A stretch of DNA of 64,000 bases, from NCBI RefSeq assembly GCF_001593005.1, contig NZ_LQZQ01000050.1, positions 186,001-250,000 on the forward strand. The letters are read 5' to 3'. A program made the position numbers and the translations under genes. Below the pieces are notes generated by a model. That model saw only the letters and a program-made list of their open reading frames with translations, did not search any database and was not told the DNA's origin. Of the stretch, positions 26,593 to 34,791 are shown piece after piece (the stretch's first letter is position 1; each line of letters opens with the position of its first letter). The DNA comes from Roseivirga ehrenbergii. Its GTDB lineage: Bacteria > Bacteroidota > Bacteroidia > Cytophagales > Cyclobacteriaceae.

Positions 26593-27138
26593 CTAATGAA
26601 AGTATTTCTGGTTGGCAGAGAGTGTTGTAATGCTAATGTGATTAAGTGCTTTGAAATCAAAATCATGCGTAACTAAAATTGCGTTTTGTTTTTCACAAAA
26701 TTTAGCAAAATATACATCATTGAAATCGGCACAATCACATTGGTTAACTATTAACCTTATTTCAGAATCAGTTAAAGTTTCTGATTGGATTTGAGTAATC
26801 CTTATTAATTGGTCTATTAACGTCTTGGCTTTAATTAGGCTTGTTTTTCCTTCTTTTGAATCTCTGAAATTTTTGAAATTAAGTTCGCCCCCCTTCCTAT
26901 TATAAATGTTGTATTCTTGCTTTATTACGACATTAATAATCTCTGATATTTGGATTATGTTAGTCACAACAGAGCAATGGTTTCTTAAAATCTTATCACT
27001 AAATTCCGAATATGTTTTAATGTAAGATTGTGCCATTAAGTTGCCTTGAGGGTATAAAAGATATAGCCAAATATTGGAGTCAAAAAAGAATACCTGAGAA
27101 GCTTTTGGCTTGAATTTTTTTATTAGCTCAATCTTCAT
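26593..27138 (-). CDS. PIN-domain ribonuclease-like protein
   Basis: A 181-residue PIN-fold protein. The acidic active-site residues can be placed as Asp20 (FFFDSNIWLYLL), Glu66 (QISEIINV), Asp141 (ADFNDVYFAKFCEK) and Asp159/Asp161 (LVTHDFDF). PIN proteins are Mg2+-dependent RNases and are often toxins. Its start overlaps the STAS-like gene by 11 bases, so it is the third gene of a coupled operon. No VapB-type antitoxin gene is adjacent. The middle region (about 75-125) is longer than in VapC toxins, which are near 130 residues. Confidence 0.85.
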   Translation of the reverse strand: MKIELIKKFKPKASQVFFFDSNIWLYLLYPQGNLMAQSYIKTYSEFSDKILRNHCSVVTNIIQISEIINVVIKQEYNIYNRKGGELNFKNFRDSKEGKTSLIKAKTLIDQLIRITQIQSETLTDSEIRLIVNQCDCADFNDVYFAKFCEKQNAILVTHDFDFKALNHISITTLSANQKYFH

Positions 27139-27472
27139 TTACAAAATCTATATTATCTAATTCGTCTGGGTATTCTTTAGAAAACCTTTCCTTTGCTCTG
27201 TCAATAACGAGTTTGAGCAATTGAACTTCTTCAGAAGGGAGGTTCTTGATATCTAATAGTTCTTTTATTTGGACTGAAGAGTACAGTGAGTAAAGTTTAC
27301 CTATACTCGAATTTAAGAATGCAGTTATGGTTAAATCAATACCTTCAAAATCCAGCATAACTGGCTGGTTTTTGCCAAATGAATCAATTATTTTCTTGAA
27401 AACTACTTCACCATCTAGTGCTGAAATAGCTCTATGACTTTGCGTAATATCTTGAACTCTAATAGTTTTCAT
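27128..27472 (-). CDS. STAS-like DUF4325 protein
   Basis: A 114-residue protein. The STAS-like DUF4325 signature is clear: VVFKKIIDSF near residues 24-33, then VMLDFEGIDLTITAFLNSSIGKLY at about 38-61, here cited by its core FEGIDLTITAFLNSSIGKLY. STAS folds act in anti-sigma-antagonist partner switching and as nucleotide-linked sensors. The gene begins 2 bases after the ATPase stop and overlaps the PIN gene by 11 bases. The tight three-gene packing suggests the products act together. Confidence 0.85.
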   Translation of the reverse strand: MKTIRVQDITQSHRAISALDGEVVFKKIIDSFGKNQPVMLDFEGIDLTITAFLNSSIGKLYSLYSSVQIKELLDIKNLPSEEVQLLKLVIDRAKERFSKEYPDELDNIDFVNED

Positions 27473-27474
27473 AA

Positions 27475-28374
27475 TTAAAGTATACTCTTTATATCTATTT
27501 CTTCAGGTGTGTAATACTCGTTGGTGTCTCGTAGATTGAATTCAATGTTTACAATACTACCTTCAAAGTTTGAAGAACATGAAGATACGAATTTAACACC
27601 TTTTTTTTCTTCCCAATAACCATCTGCACTCCTGATCTGTAATTTTCCGTTATTGAGCTTTAAGAATGAACGTATTAAATCCAAACCTAGTCCACCTGTC
27701 TCATTATTTGGTTTAGTAGTGTTCCCTGATTTTACAGCCCACTCGATACTCTTTACACCATCATAGGATCGATATTCAGGCTTATGACTAGTGACATTAT
27801 GTTTAAATGTATGGCCTACTTCTACCATCGTTAACGCCATTCTTCCTTTGAATTTATAAAACTGACCACATACAAAAACTTGATTTGCCCCACTATGCAT
27901 AACCGAATTTTGATAAACTTCGAAAATGCTTCTAAAAATCTTCCTTTTTGCCCCAGCACTCATGTTAGGGACTTCTCTAGCAAGGAGGACATATTTATAA
28001 ATATACTCTTCTAACTCTTCTTCATCCTTTAAATCAAATGTTCTGAAAGGTATCCCTGAGTGAGTTTTGGATGGTGTGGCGTGAGCTTGTTTGATATAGT
28101 TTAAAAACCCGTTATTCCGTAAAGTGTTTTCGATATATCGATCGTTCAGATTAATGAATTCAAAATCGGAGCCCTGGGCTTTATTTGTCTCAATGATTGC
28201 TCCCAATACGGCACATAGATTGGCTTCAAGCCATTCCACATTTTGAAAATCTAGTTTGTACTTGCCTTTTGAAGAGGTGAATTTGTGAAGCTCGGATAGA
28301 AAATTGAACCCTAAATAGTCAGTTTTTAAAAAGATGGGGAGTTCAATTCTTTCTGATTTGGAAAACCAACTCAA
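27475..28374 (-). CDS. STAS-like/HATPase fusion protein
   Basis: A 299-residue soluble protein. The N-terminal region (about 15-90) resembles a STAS-like fold (LDFQNVEWLEANLCAVLGAI). The C-terminal region is a GHKL/Bergerat ATPase: N box Glu152-Asn156-His160 (FEVYQNSVMHSG), a G1 region MVEVGHTF at 183-190 where the usual Asp and second Gly of DxGxG are Glu and Thr, and a G2 box TGGLGLDLIRSF at 226-237. No HisKA domain is present, so this is anti-sigma-like or signalling ATPase architecture rather than a histidine kinase. It leads the operon and lies 160 bases downstream of tRNA-Gln. Confidence 0.82.
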   Translation of the reverse strand: MSWFSKSERIELPIFLKTDYLGFNFLSELHKFTSSKGKYKLDFQNVEWLEANLCAVLGAIIETNKAQGSDFEFINLNDRYIENTLRNNGFLNYIKQAHATPSKTHSGIPFRTFDLKDEEELEEYIYKYVLLAREVPNMSAGAKRKIFRSIFEVYQNSVMHSGANQVFVCGQFYKFKGRMALTMVEVGHTFKHNVTSHKPEYRSYDGVKSIEWAVKSGNTTKPNNETGGLGLDLIRSFLKLNNGKLQIRSADGYWEEKKGVKFVSSCSSNFEGSIVNIEFNLRDTNEYYTPEEIDIKSIL

Positions 28375-28500
28375 TTTTTCATGATTTAAAGTAGAGGGCT
28401 ATATTTTTTAACTACTACAAGATACTATAATGCAGCCTTATTTGATACGGAAACTTACTTCCATTTAAAATTCACGAAGTAATTTTAAGGCCAAGGCATA

Positions 28501-28530
28501 AAAAAAAGCTCCACATTTCTGTGAAGCTTT
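28501..28530 (-). terminator. Terminator of tRNA-Gln
   Basis: The stem AAAGCTTCACA with TGTGGAGCTTT (one mismatch, 4-base loop) is followed by a T run on the minus strand, 4 bases beyond the tRNA 3' end. Confidence 0.88.
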
Positions 28531-28533
28531 TTG

Positions 28534-28606
28534 TTGGTCTACTAGGGCTCGAACCTAGACTCTTCTGGACCAAAACCAGACGTGTTGCCAGTTACACCAT
28601 AGACCA
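28534..28606 (-). tRNA. tRNA-Gln (anticodon TTG)
   Basis: A complete 73-base cloverleaf on the minus strand. The acceptor stem TGGTCTA pairs fully with TAGACCA, followed by discriminator A. The anticodon stem CTGG/CCAG encloses the loop TTTTGGT with anticodon TTG. The T arm carries GGTTCGAGCCC. No CCA is encoded. A terminator follows at once. Confidence 0.97.
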
Positions 28607-28622
28607 GCTTTATTTCGGAGTA

Positions 28623-28630
28623 CAAAAGTA
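28623..28630 (-). promoter_or_regulatory. Candidate -7 box of tRNA-Gln
   Basis: On the minus strand this reads TACTTTTG, an exact TAnnTTTG match 16 bases before the tRNA 5' end. Confidence 0.55.
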
Positions 28631-28681
28631 GTATTTGCTTTTAATTTCGGAAACGAATTGACGAAAAAATTTAAGTCTTTT

Positions 28682-29869
28682 TTATCGTTCAATTTTCCAG
28701 AAAGCAATACCTCCGGCTTGTTTGCCAAGGTATGCGGTGTCTATCAGGCGGTTAGTTGTTAAATCAATCACATCTACCATACCTGGGTCATCACCAATTC
28801 CTTCTACAGAAACAAAGGCAAACTTGCTGTCTGATGAAATGGCCACCCCATGCGTCACTTTTTGACTGTTATCTAATCTGGCCAATTCTTTTCCAGACTC
28901 TAAATCCCAAACTCCCGTTTTGGCAGCTGTTTTATAAGAAACCACCATGCGTTTGCCGTCAGGAGAAATATCTATGTTATAAGGCCCCTTGTCGGTAATG
29001 AACTTGCGGGTAGTTTTCCATGTATCGGTACTGATTTCTAATACTTCAGCAGCACCATTTCCGGCTACATAAACCAAGTTTTTGGTAGGGTGCGTACTTA
29101 CCCAAGTAGGCTTGAAAGCAGAGTGTTTCATGGCTGGCATACCCCCCATATCCATTTTAGAGTGATCCATCTGACTATGGTCCATACCCGCCATAGACTT
29201 TTTCTCGTCATCCATTTTTGATTTGCCCATGTCCATTTTAGAATGGTCCATCATACTGTGGTCTTCTGGAGCCATTTTAGAAGCTTCATCCAAGTCGAGC
29301 GTTTTAGTGATTTTCAAGCTTATGGCGTCTATTTCAAATAATTCCCCCGACATCATGGCAACAGAATACTGTTTTAAGCCGTCTGGGGTAAGTCTTGAGC
29401 CATGCGGCATAGCACCAGTCGTGATTTGAGTTAATTCGGTCATGCTCTCTACATCCACTACCGAAACCGTGCTAGGCACCATATCGCCATGTAGGTTGAA
29501 GTTAACGCAATAGAGTAGGCCAGTAGCCGCAGAAACCTGCATTGAGGCTGGAAATAAACCAAGAGTAACTGAACCTACAGCTTTGTCGGTACCTGTTTCA
29601 TATTTGTAAAGTGTTCCGTAGGGATTGCCATGGGCCAAACTGAGGTACCAATATTTTCCTTCTGGGCCAACTGTAATTCCGTGAGGGCCTTCGTTTTCAG
29701 CAGGCCATATTCCCACAGGAATATTCTTTATGGTTTCTGCCTTTTTACCATCGAATTTCACCAAAGCCACTTCATCTTCCGATTCGGCCGCAACATATAC
29801 ATAGTAATTTTGGGCCTGTAACGCAGTAATGGCAATTAAGGAAAAAACGATTATGAGTGTTTTTTTCAT
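28682..29869 (-). CDS. Secreted YncE-like beta-propeller with Met/His-rich insert
   Basis: A 395-residue exported protein with a signal peptide at residues 1-20 (ending ALQAQ). The rest is a seven-bladed YncE/PQQ-type propeller: ISPDGKRMVVSYK, SSDSKFAFVSVEG and VIDLTTNRLIDTAYLG are typical blades. Residues about 198-250 form a hydrophilic insert with 13 Met and 5 His arranged as DHSKMDM-like repeats, the composition of periplasmic copper-binding regions such as those in CopA/PcoA and CopC-like proteins. It is probably co-transcribed behind the LVIVD gene, 78 bases upstream. A role in periplasmic metal handling is inferred, not shown. Confidence 0.87.
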   Translation of the reverse strand: MKKTLIIVFSLIAITALQAQNYYVYVAAESEDEVALVKFDGKKAETIKNIPVGIWPAENEGPHGITVGPEGKYWYLSLAHGNPYGTLYKYETGTDKAVGSVTLGLFPASMQVSAATGLLYCVNFNLHGDMVPSTVSVVDVESMTELTQITTGAMPHGSRLTPDGLKQYSVAMMSGELFEIDAISLKITKTLDLDEASKMAPEDHSMMDHSKMDMGKSKMDDEKKSMAGMDHSQMDHSKMDMGGMPAMKHSAFKPTWVSTHPTKNLVYVAGNGAAEVLEISTDTWKTTRKFITDKGPYNIDISPDGKRMVVSYKTAAKTGVWDLESGKELARLDNSQKVTHGVAISSDSKFAFVSVEGIGDDPGMVDVIDLTTNRLIDTAYLGKQAGGIAFWKIER

Positions 29870-29902
29870 CTTTTACTTAGGTTTAAGATGTGTTGGTTAA
29901 TC

Positions 29903-29942
29903 AAAGCAAACGTGGTACAAAGCTTTATACCACGTTTGCTTT
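29903..29942. repeat. Perfect 15-bp hairpin between two propeller genes
   Basis: Arms AAAGCAAACGTGGTA (29903-29917) and TACCACGTTTGCTTT (29928-29942) pair without mismatch around a 10-base loop that contains AAAGCTTT. It lies 5 bases after the LVIVD stop. Only three T residues end the stem, so it is a weak terminator candidate or an mRNA-stabilising or attenuating hairpin. Confidence 0.7.
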
Positions 29943-29947
29943 ATGGC

Positions 29948-31909
29948 TTACTTTACTTTAATAGGAGTGTTCTTTGGCTTTTCTGGCTCTAATTTAGCAG
30001 ACCATAATCCACTGTTCCAATCAGAGAAAAATACATGACCTTTGTGAAGCTGAGCTCCCCAAGTAAAAGGTGCGTTGGCAGTATATCCGTTAGCATCGTT
30101 AGGAATGATCCAAGCTATTTCACGACCTTGCTTTCTCAAGTCACCCATTAACTCACCACTAAGGTCCACCACTCTTACACCTGCATTATAGAAGGCTACA
30201 TAGAGTGTTTCCCCTTCAATCCAATAGTTGTGTGATCCAGCGTAAGGTATTTCGAACCTCGCTACTTCTTCTGGGTTTTCAAGGTCAGTAAAGTCTACTA
30301 CGTGAAGGTAACCTCCTGCCATGTTGACTCCGCCTTTGCCAGTATTTAATCCATAAGGGAAAATTTCGTCTCCACCAATCACATAAAACTTACCAGTTGA
30401 AGGGCTACGGAAAGGGAATGAGGCATGATTTGCTTTGTTAGGGTAAGCATAGCTCGCGAACTGCTTTGGGTTTTCTGGCGAACCACCAGCAATACCGTTT
30501 CCTACATCTACTAGCTGTATACCGTCTGCCCAATTTGAAGAATAAGCGATGCCGTCTTCAACCCAAACATCGTGAATAGAATGGCCAGGAGTATCTAATT
30601 CGAATTTTGAAACTGCACGTGGGTTCTTAGGGTCTTTAATGTCAATAATATAGTATTTCTGACCACCACTAAGGGCGTATAAATAATCACCAGAAATGAA
30701 TACGTTGTGTACCCCGCCAGTCATGTTTTCGTCAAATCTTGAAATGATTTCTACATCTCTTGGGTTTGAAACATCAATAATTACCAAACCATTTTTACGG
30801 TCAGAAGCTCCTTCTCGGCTGATCACACAAATTTTACCGTCTTCAGAAATTTTTACATCATTTACAGTTCTAGCATCTACCTGTACTGAATCGATTTTAG
30901 AAATATTACTTGGGTCGGTTACATCCCAGAAATAGGCAGTTCCATCGGCACCCCAAGTTCCTGTAACGGCATAATCTCTTCCGTCAATTCCTTCCCACAC
31001 CCAAAAATCAGATGTGTGTTTGTCGTTTACAGAGCCCTGCCCAACCATTTCTATTTTTCGGGTTACTTCTCTTGGTGTGATTTTAAGCGTTTTTGAAGCT
31101 GATGCTACTCCGCAAGATGCAGTTATGGTATATTTTCCAGCTTCGTCTGCTACAAAACGGCCATCGTTTTTAATTAAACCAGAAGCGCTTTGCGAAGTAT
31201 TGTCTGCTACTCCACTGAAAGAGTAGAATATAGGGGCGTCTGGTACTATTTTTCCATTCTTATCTAAGGCTTTAGCTTTAAAGTGGAATACATCGCCAGT
31301 TCTAGCTGTATTCATTTCAGCTTCTAATTGAACTTTAACAATTGGATTGCTCACCACATTTACCGTTATGGTATTCGTAACGTTTTCAGCTTTTACAGTA
31401 ATGGTTGCCTTTCCGGGAATCAAGGTGTTTACTGTTCCGAAATTATCTACTTCGGCAATATTGGTATACATAGAGCTAAACTGTACGTCAACATCATCTC
31501 TGGTAGCGCCCGATTTGTCGACAACATGATATTTAAGTGCTACTGATGTTCCCGCATATATTTTCTGTGGAATGTCATCAATTTTGATTTCAGCAATTGC
31601 TGGGTAATTCACTTTGATTTGGAAGTTTTTTCTTACCCCATCGGCCACCGCTACAATGTCGTAAGTGCCTGGCTGAATGGCGTGAGCCATCATGGTAGAG
31701 TCAATGCTGAGGCTTCTTCTAGCCCTTGAAAGCAGGTTAATCGGATCATTCAGCTTTTTGCCATTTTCCATGACATAGGCTGTGATTTGTTTCTTTTGCC
31801 CCACCTCCATGGTAATGTTGGCTGGCTCGATTACAATTTCTTTCTGTGCAAAAAGAGTGACAGGAAAAAGTAAGGCCAATATGTAAAGGGCTTTCTTTAA
31901 GTTTTTCAT
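29948..31909 (-). CDS. Secreted LVIVD-repeat protein with Ig-like N-terminal domains
   Basis: The frame is open from 31936, but MKNLKKALYILALLFPVTLFAQ at 31909 is the obvious signal peptide, giving 653 residues. Two or three bacterial Ig-like (Big_2 type) domains span about 25-300 (GQKKQITAYV, VNTLIPGKATITVKAENV). From about 310 the LVIVD propeller repeats follow: GLVIIDVSNPRDVEIISRF, KYYIIDIKDPKNPRAVSKF and YLHVVDFTDLENPEEVARF. LVIVD proteins are surface or periplasmic and of unknown biochemical role. It sits upstream of the Met-rich propeller gene, probably in one operon. Confidence 0.88.
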   Translation of the reverse strand: MKNLKKALYILALLFPVTLFAQKEIVIEPANITMEVGQKKQITAYVMENGKKLNDPINLLSRARRSLSIDSTMMAHAIQPGTYDIVAVADGVRKNFQIKVNYPAIAEIKIDDIPQKIYAGTSVALKYHVVDKSGATRDDVDVQFSSMYTNIAEVDNFGTVNTLIPGKATITVKAENVTNTITVNVVSNPIVKVQLEAEMNTARTGDVFHFKAKALDKNGKIVPDAPIFYSFSGVADNTSQSASGLIKNDGRFVADEAGKYTITASCGVASASKTLKITPREVTRKIEMVGQGSVNDKHTSDFWVWEGIDGRDYAVTGTWGADGTAYFWDVTDPSNISKIDSVQVDARTVNDVKISEDGKICVISREGASDRKNGLVIIDVSNPRDVEIISRFDENMTGGVHNVFISGDYLYALSGGQKYYIIDIKDPKNPRAVSKFELDTPGHSIHDVWVEDGIAYSSNWADGIQLVDVGNGIAGGSPENPKQFASYAYPNKANHASFPFRSPSTGKFYVIGGDEIFPYGLNTGKGGVNMAGGYLHVVDFTDLENPEEVARFEIPYAGSHNYWIEGETLYVAFYNAGVRVVDLSGELMGDLRKQGREIAWIIPNDANGYTANAPFTWGAQLHKGHVFFSDWNSGLWSAKLEPEKPKNTPIKVK

Positions 31910-32176
31910 AGTGAGTTGGTGTGATTGATTAATCAAACAATTTAGTCATAAACAAAAGGTAGTACAATTGTTTTTAATGATTAGGTTGAAATTTTATACT
32001 GTTGCAGATAATTAGTGTAGAAGAAAATGAGTTTGTTTCACAACGTTGTCCAAATAATATGCATTTAGGCCGCAAGGAGGAATGCGCTTAATAATTGATA
32101 TAGAAGTTCATGTACGACTTCTGAGGGCTAGAAAAATGTAAGTAATTACACCTGTGGTTCGAACCCTAATCTAATT

Positions 32177-33058
32177 TTAGATTTTCTTTAAGTGTTTAAT
32201 ACTAGTAACAAGACTTTGAACAGAATTTTCCGCCCAATTGCTATCTTGCTCCACGAAAAAATACTCTAGTCCAGCATCTTGATCGTAGGCAAAGAGCTGT
32301 TTCCAATCTATTCTTCCAGCCCCGACTTCTTTCATCTTTCGGTCGTCATCCATACTCATGTCTTTAACATGCCAAAGTGGGAATCGGCCTCTGTCTTTTT
32401 GAATGATCTTAATTGGGTTTTGGTCGGCATATCTAACCCAATACATATCAAGCTCCATTTTAACGAGATCGGCATCGGTTTCTTTTAGAAGAATATCGTA
32501 TGGTACTTGGCCGTCAATCTCTTTAAATTCAAAAGCATGATTGTGGTAGGCGAATTTGATCCCCGATTTTTTGCAAATTTCAGCTGACCTATTGAATAGC
32601 TCAGAAACTTTTTTGTACTGGTCAATAGTTTGTCTTTCAGCACTGTCAAGATAAGCGCAAACTAAATATTCAGCGCCCAATTCTGCAGCGTCATCAACGG
32701 CTCGTTGCCAATTGTTTACCATTGTGCCAGATACTGTATGGGCTTGTGTCCCAGTGGGTACGTGAATACTTTTTAACTTGATTTTAGAAGCGTCAATAAT
32801 CGCTTTGGCTTCTTTTACGGGCATGCCTAAAAGTTTGCCATCAGTAAAGTCAAAGAACTCAGCATAATCATAGCCAGCTTTTTTTAGCGTTTTTAAGGTA
32901 CCGGCCATATTCTTCTTGATGACATCTCTAACGGTGTATACTTGAAAACCGAAATTCTTTATTTTGCCTTCAAAAAATGGTTGGCTAAAAAGTGGGCCTG
33001 TGGCTAATAAGCCAGCAGAGGTTAGTGCTGATTTCTGCAAAAAATCTCTTCGTTTCAT
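32177..33058 (-). CDS. Exported sugar phosphate isomerase/epimerase-like TIM barrel
   Basis: A 293-residue protein with a twin-arginine-like signal (KRRDFLQKSALTSAGLLATG) and a xylose-isomerase-like AP-endonuclease-2 TIM barrel. Family features are FGFQVYTVRD, AGYDYAEFFDF, KFAYHNHAFEF near residue 175, ELDMYWVRYADQNP near 205 and PLWHVKDMS near 237, carrying the metal-binding Glu, His and Asp positions. Similar proteins in Bacteroidota often act on exported or internalised sugars. Substrate is unknown. The gene is monocistronic. Confidence 0.87.
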   Translation of the reverse strand: MKRRDFLQKSALTSAGLLATGPLFSQPFFEGKIKNFGFQVYTVRDVIKKNMAGTLKTLKKAGYDYAEFFDFTDGKLLGMPVKEAKAIIDASKIKLKSIHVPTGTQAHTVSGTMVNNWQRAVDDAAELGAEYLVCAYLDSAERQTIDQYKKVSELFNRSAEICKKSGIKFAYHNHAFEFKEIDGQVPYDILLKETDADLVKMELDMYWVRYADQNPIKIIQKDRGRFPLWHVKDMSMDDDRKMKEVGAGRIDWKQLFAYDQDAGLEYFFVEQDSNWAENSVQSLVTSIKHLKKI

Positions 33059-33133
33059 AGTTCTTAGTTTGAGCTTATTAAGCTACTAAAATATACTCAT
33101 GCGACAAATTTTAAGGACTTTGATATAAACAGA

Positions 33134-33160
33134 AGAAGCCTGCTTATGAGGCAGGCTTCT
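33134..33160 (-). terminator. Hairpin downstream of tpx
   Basis: A perfect 10-bp stem AGAAGCCTGC/GCAGGCTTCT with a 7-base loop lies 25 bases after the tpx stop. The following minus-strand run TCTTCTGTTT is a weak U tract. Confidence 0.65.
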
Positions 33161-33184
33161 ATTCTTTGTTATGAAAATTGAGAG

Positions 33185-33685
33185 TTACTTCAATGCCGTT
33201 AAGGCTTTTTCGTAATTCGGTTCATCCACAATTTCTGGTACTTGTTCAGTGTAAACCACTTTTCCGTTTTCATCCAGAACAATTACTGCTCTTGAATGAA
33301 GATTTAATAATGGTGGGTCAACGATTTCTAAGCCATAATCTTTACCAAATTGTCCGGTAGCATAATCAGAAGCGTTGATTACATTTTCGATGCCTTCTGC
33401 ACCACAAAATCTGGCTTGGGCAAAAGGGAGGTCGCGAGAAATACAAACTACTTTAGTGTTTTCTAAACCCGAAGCTTGCTCATTGAATTTTCTTACCGAA
33501 GTAGCGCAAGTACTTGTATCTACGCTAGGGAAAATGTTAAGTACCACTTTCGATCCTTTCAAGTCAGATAATGTAAGCGTTGAAAGGTCTGTTTTTGTTA
33601 GGGTAAAATCTTTGGCTTGCTCACCCACTTTTGGGAGACTGCCTGATGTATTAATAGAATTGCCTTTTAGTGTAACGGTGCTCAT
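33185..33685 (-). CDS. tpx: Thiol peroxidase
   Basis: A 166-residue Tpx-type atypical 2-Cys peroxiredoxin that reduces hydroperoxides using thioredoxin. Peroxidatic Cys60 is in FPSVDTSTCATSVRKF, and resolving Cys94 is in ARFCGAEG. An extra Cys81 (VVCISRDLPFAQ) is present as in the family. Length and the FPSVDTxTC motif are diagnostic. A thioredoxin gene in this window (48651-48977) could supply the reductant. Confidence 0.96.
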   Translation of the reverse strand: MSTVTLKGNSINTSGSLPKVGEQAKDFTLTKTDLSTLTLSDLKGSKVVLNIFPSVDTSTCATSVRKFNEQASGLENTKVVCISRDLPFAQARFCGAEGIENVINASDYATGQFGKDYGLEIVDPPLLNLHSRAVIVLDENGKVVYTEQVPEIVDEPNYEKALTALK

Positions 33686-33720
33686 AGTTTTGTTATTTTA
33701 GAATAGAACAAGTCTGTACT

Positions 33721-34461
33721 TTAATTGTTCCTTGAGTTCATATAATCTTTGGCTTTTTCTAAATCCTCTGGTGAATCAATGGAGATTCCCACATGATCAA
33801 TTTCAACCATCTTAATTTTTTTACCAGTTTCAAGATAACGAATGCACTCGATTTTTTCGGCATTTTCTAAGGGCGTCATTGGAGTACTTTTGAAAGCCAA
33901 AAGAGCGGCCTTTCGGAACGCGTATATGCCAATGTGCTTATAGTATGGAATGTTGATTTCCTGATTCCTAGGATAGGGGATGGGAGAGCGAGAAAAATAA
34001 ATAGCAAAATTATTTTGGTCTGTAATCACCTTTACGTGATTAGAGTTATCAATATTATCTTTCCCATGTAAGCGCACCATAGGAGAAGCCAAGTCTATTT
34101 CTTTTAGGTTATTCTGTTCAAATACATCAAGAAGTTTTTTGAGTGTGTCTGTTTGTGTAAAGGGTTCATCTCCCTGTACATTGACAATAATGTCTGCATC
34201 AATGTTTTCGGCTGCTTCAGCAATTCTGTCACTTCCGCTTTCATGCGTTTCAATGCTCATAATCACTTTGCCTCCATGAGCAGCAATTTCATCTCGAATG
34301 ATTGTGCTGTCGGTCACAACGAAAACATCATTGAATAAACCTGTATTTAAAGTAGCGGTGTAAGTGGTTAAAATCACCGATTGGCCATTTAGGTTGGCCA
34401 TTAGTTTTCCTGGAAATCTGGAGGCTTCGTATCGAGCCGGAATCATAGCAACTACTTTCAT
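33721..34461 (-). CDS. kdsB: 3-deoxy-manno-octulosonate cytidylyltransferase
   Basis: A 246-residue CMP-Kdo synthetase that activates Kdo for lipopolysaccharide core. The start at 34461 (MKVVAMIPARYEASRFPGKL) is chosen because the family begins there and a -7 box lies just upstream, so the longer frame from 34533 would start before the promoter. Motifs are IPARYEASRFPGK, VVTDSTIIRDEI, ETHESGSDRIAEAAE, VNVQGDEPF, FSRSPIPYPR and YYKHIGIYAFRKAAL. All are in family order and the gene is intact. It stands alone. Confidence 0.95.
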   Translation of the reverse strand: MKVVAMIPARYEASRFPGKLMANLNGQSVILTTYTATLNTGLFNDVFVVTDSTIIRDEIAAHGGKVIMSIETHESGSDRIAEAAENIDADIIVNVQGDEPFTQTDTLKKLLDVFEQNNLKEIDLASPMVRLHGKDNIDNSNHVKVITDQNNFAIYFSRSPIPYPRNQEINIPYYKHIGIYAFRKAALLAFKSTPMTPLENAEKIECIRYLETGKKIKMVEIDHVGISIDSPEDLEKAKDYMNSRNN

Positions 34462-34475
34462 AGGGTGGTTTTTTC

Positions 34476-34483
34476 CAAAAATA
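34476..34483 (-). promoter_or_regulatory. Candidate -7 box of kdsB
   Basis: On the minus strand this reads TATTTTTG, an exact TAnnTTTG match 14 bases before the ATG at 34461. It decides in favour of the shorter kdsB start. Confidence 0.55.
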
Positions 34484-34728
34484 GATAGAAAAGCGGAATC
34501 ATTAGCTCGTAACAATGTGGTTATTCGTCCCATTTTGGGAATGTCGATGATTGATTGGGAGTATATTCTTCTGTTTGAATTGATTTTAATTTTTAAATAA
34601 TTGAAAATGAATGTGTTATGTGAAATTCTTCTTTTGGCAGGTCACTTGTAATAGTATGTTCAAAGATTTATAAATAAAGATCTTGTTGGATTGTGAAGTT
34701 GATGGTTATTTATCTATTTGGTTGAGGT

Positions 34729-34766
34729 GTGGCCCGAAGAATACGTCTTCGGGCCACTATTTTTTA
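34729..34766 (+). terminator. Orphan plus-strand terminator
   Basis: A perfect 12-bp GC-rich stem (GTGGCCCGAAGA with TCTTCGGGCCAC, 5-base loop) is followed by TATTTTTT on the plus strand only. Both flanking genes run on the minus strand, so it has no obvious host transcript. Confidence 0.75.
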
Positions 34767-34791
34767 AGACAATTAGTAAATTCAAGAGCAT

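Larger units (their letters stand above)
28375..28681. other. 307-base gap holding tRNA-Gln, its terminator and promoter
   Basis: Between the ATPase gene and the YncE-like gene lie only tRNA-Gln, a minus-strand hairpin terminator at 28501-28530 and a -7 box at 28623-28630. The 100 bases on the ATPase side show no recognisable promoter or repeat of the tRNA end. Confidence 0.7.

Noticed and set aside
26024-28533. Direct repeat of the tRNA-Gln 3' end that would bound an island
   Set aside because: I searched the left flank by eye for a copy of the tRNA end and found none, so the module is only suggestively placed.
32140-32175. GGTTCGAACC-like T-arm motif beside the isomerase gene
   Set aside because: It is a 10-base palindrome without matching stem partners; no acceptor, D or anticodon arm can be built around it.
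34462-34533. N-terminal extension of KdsB
   Set aside because: The family begins MKVVAMIPARYEASRFPGK, and a -7 box lies between the two possible starts.
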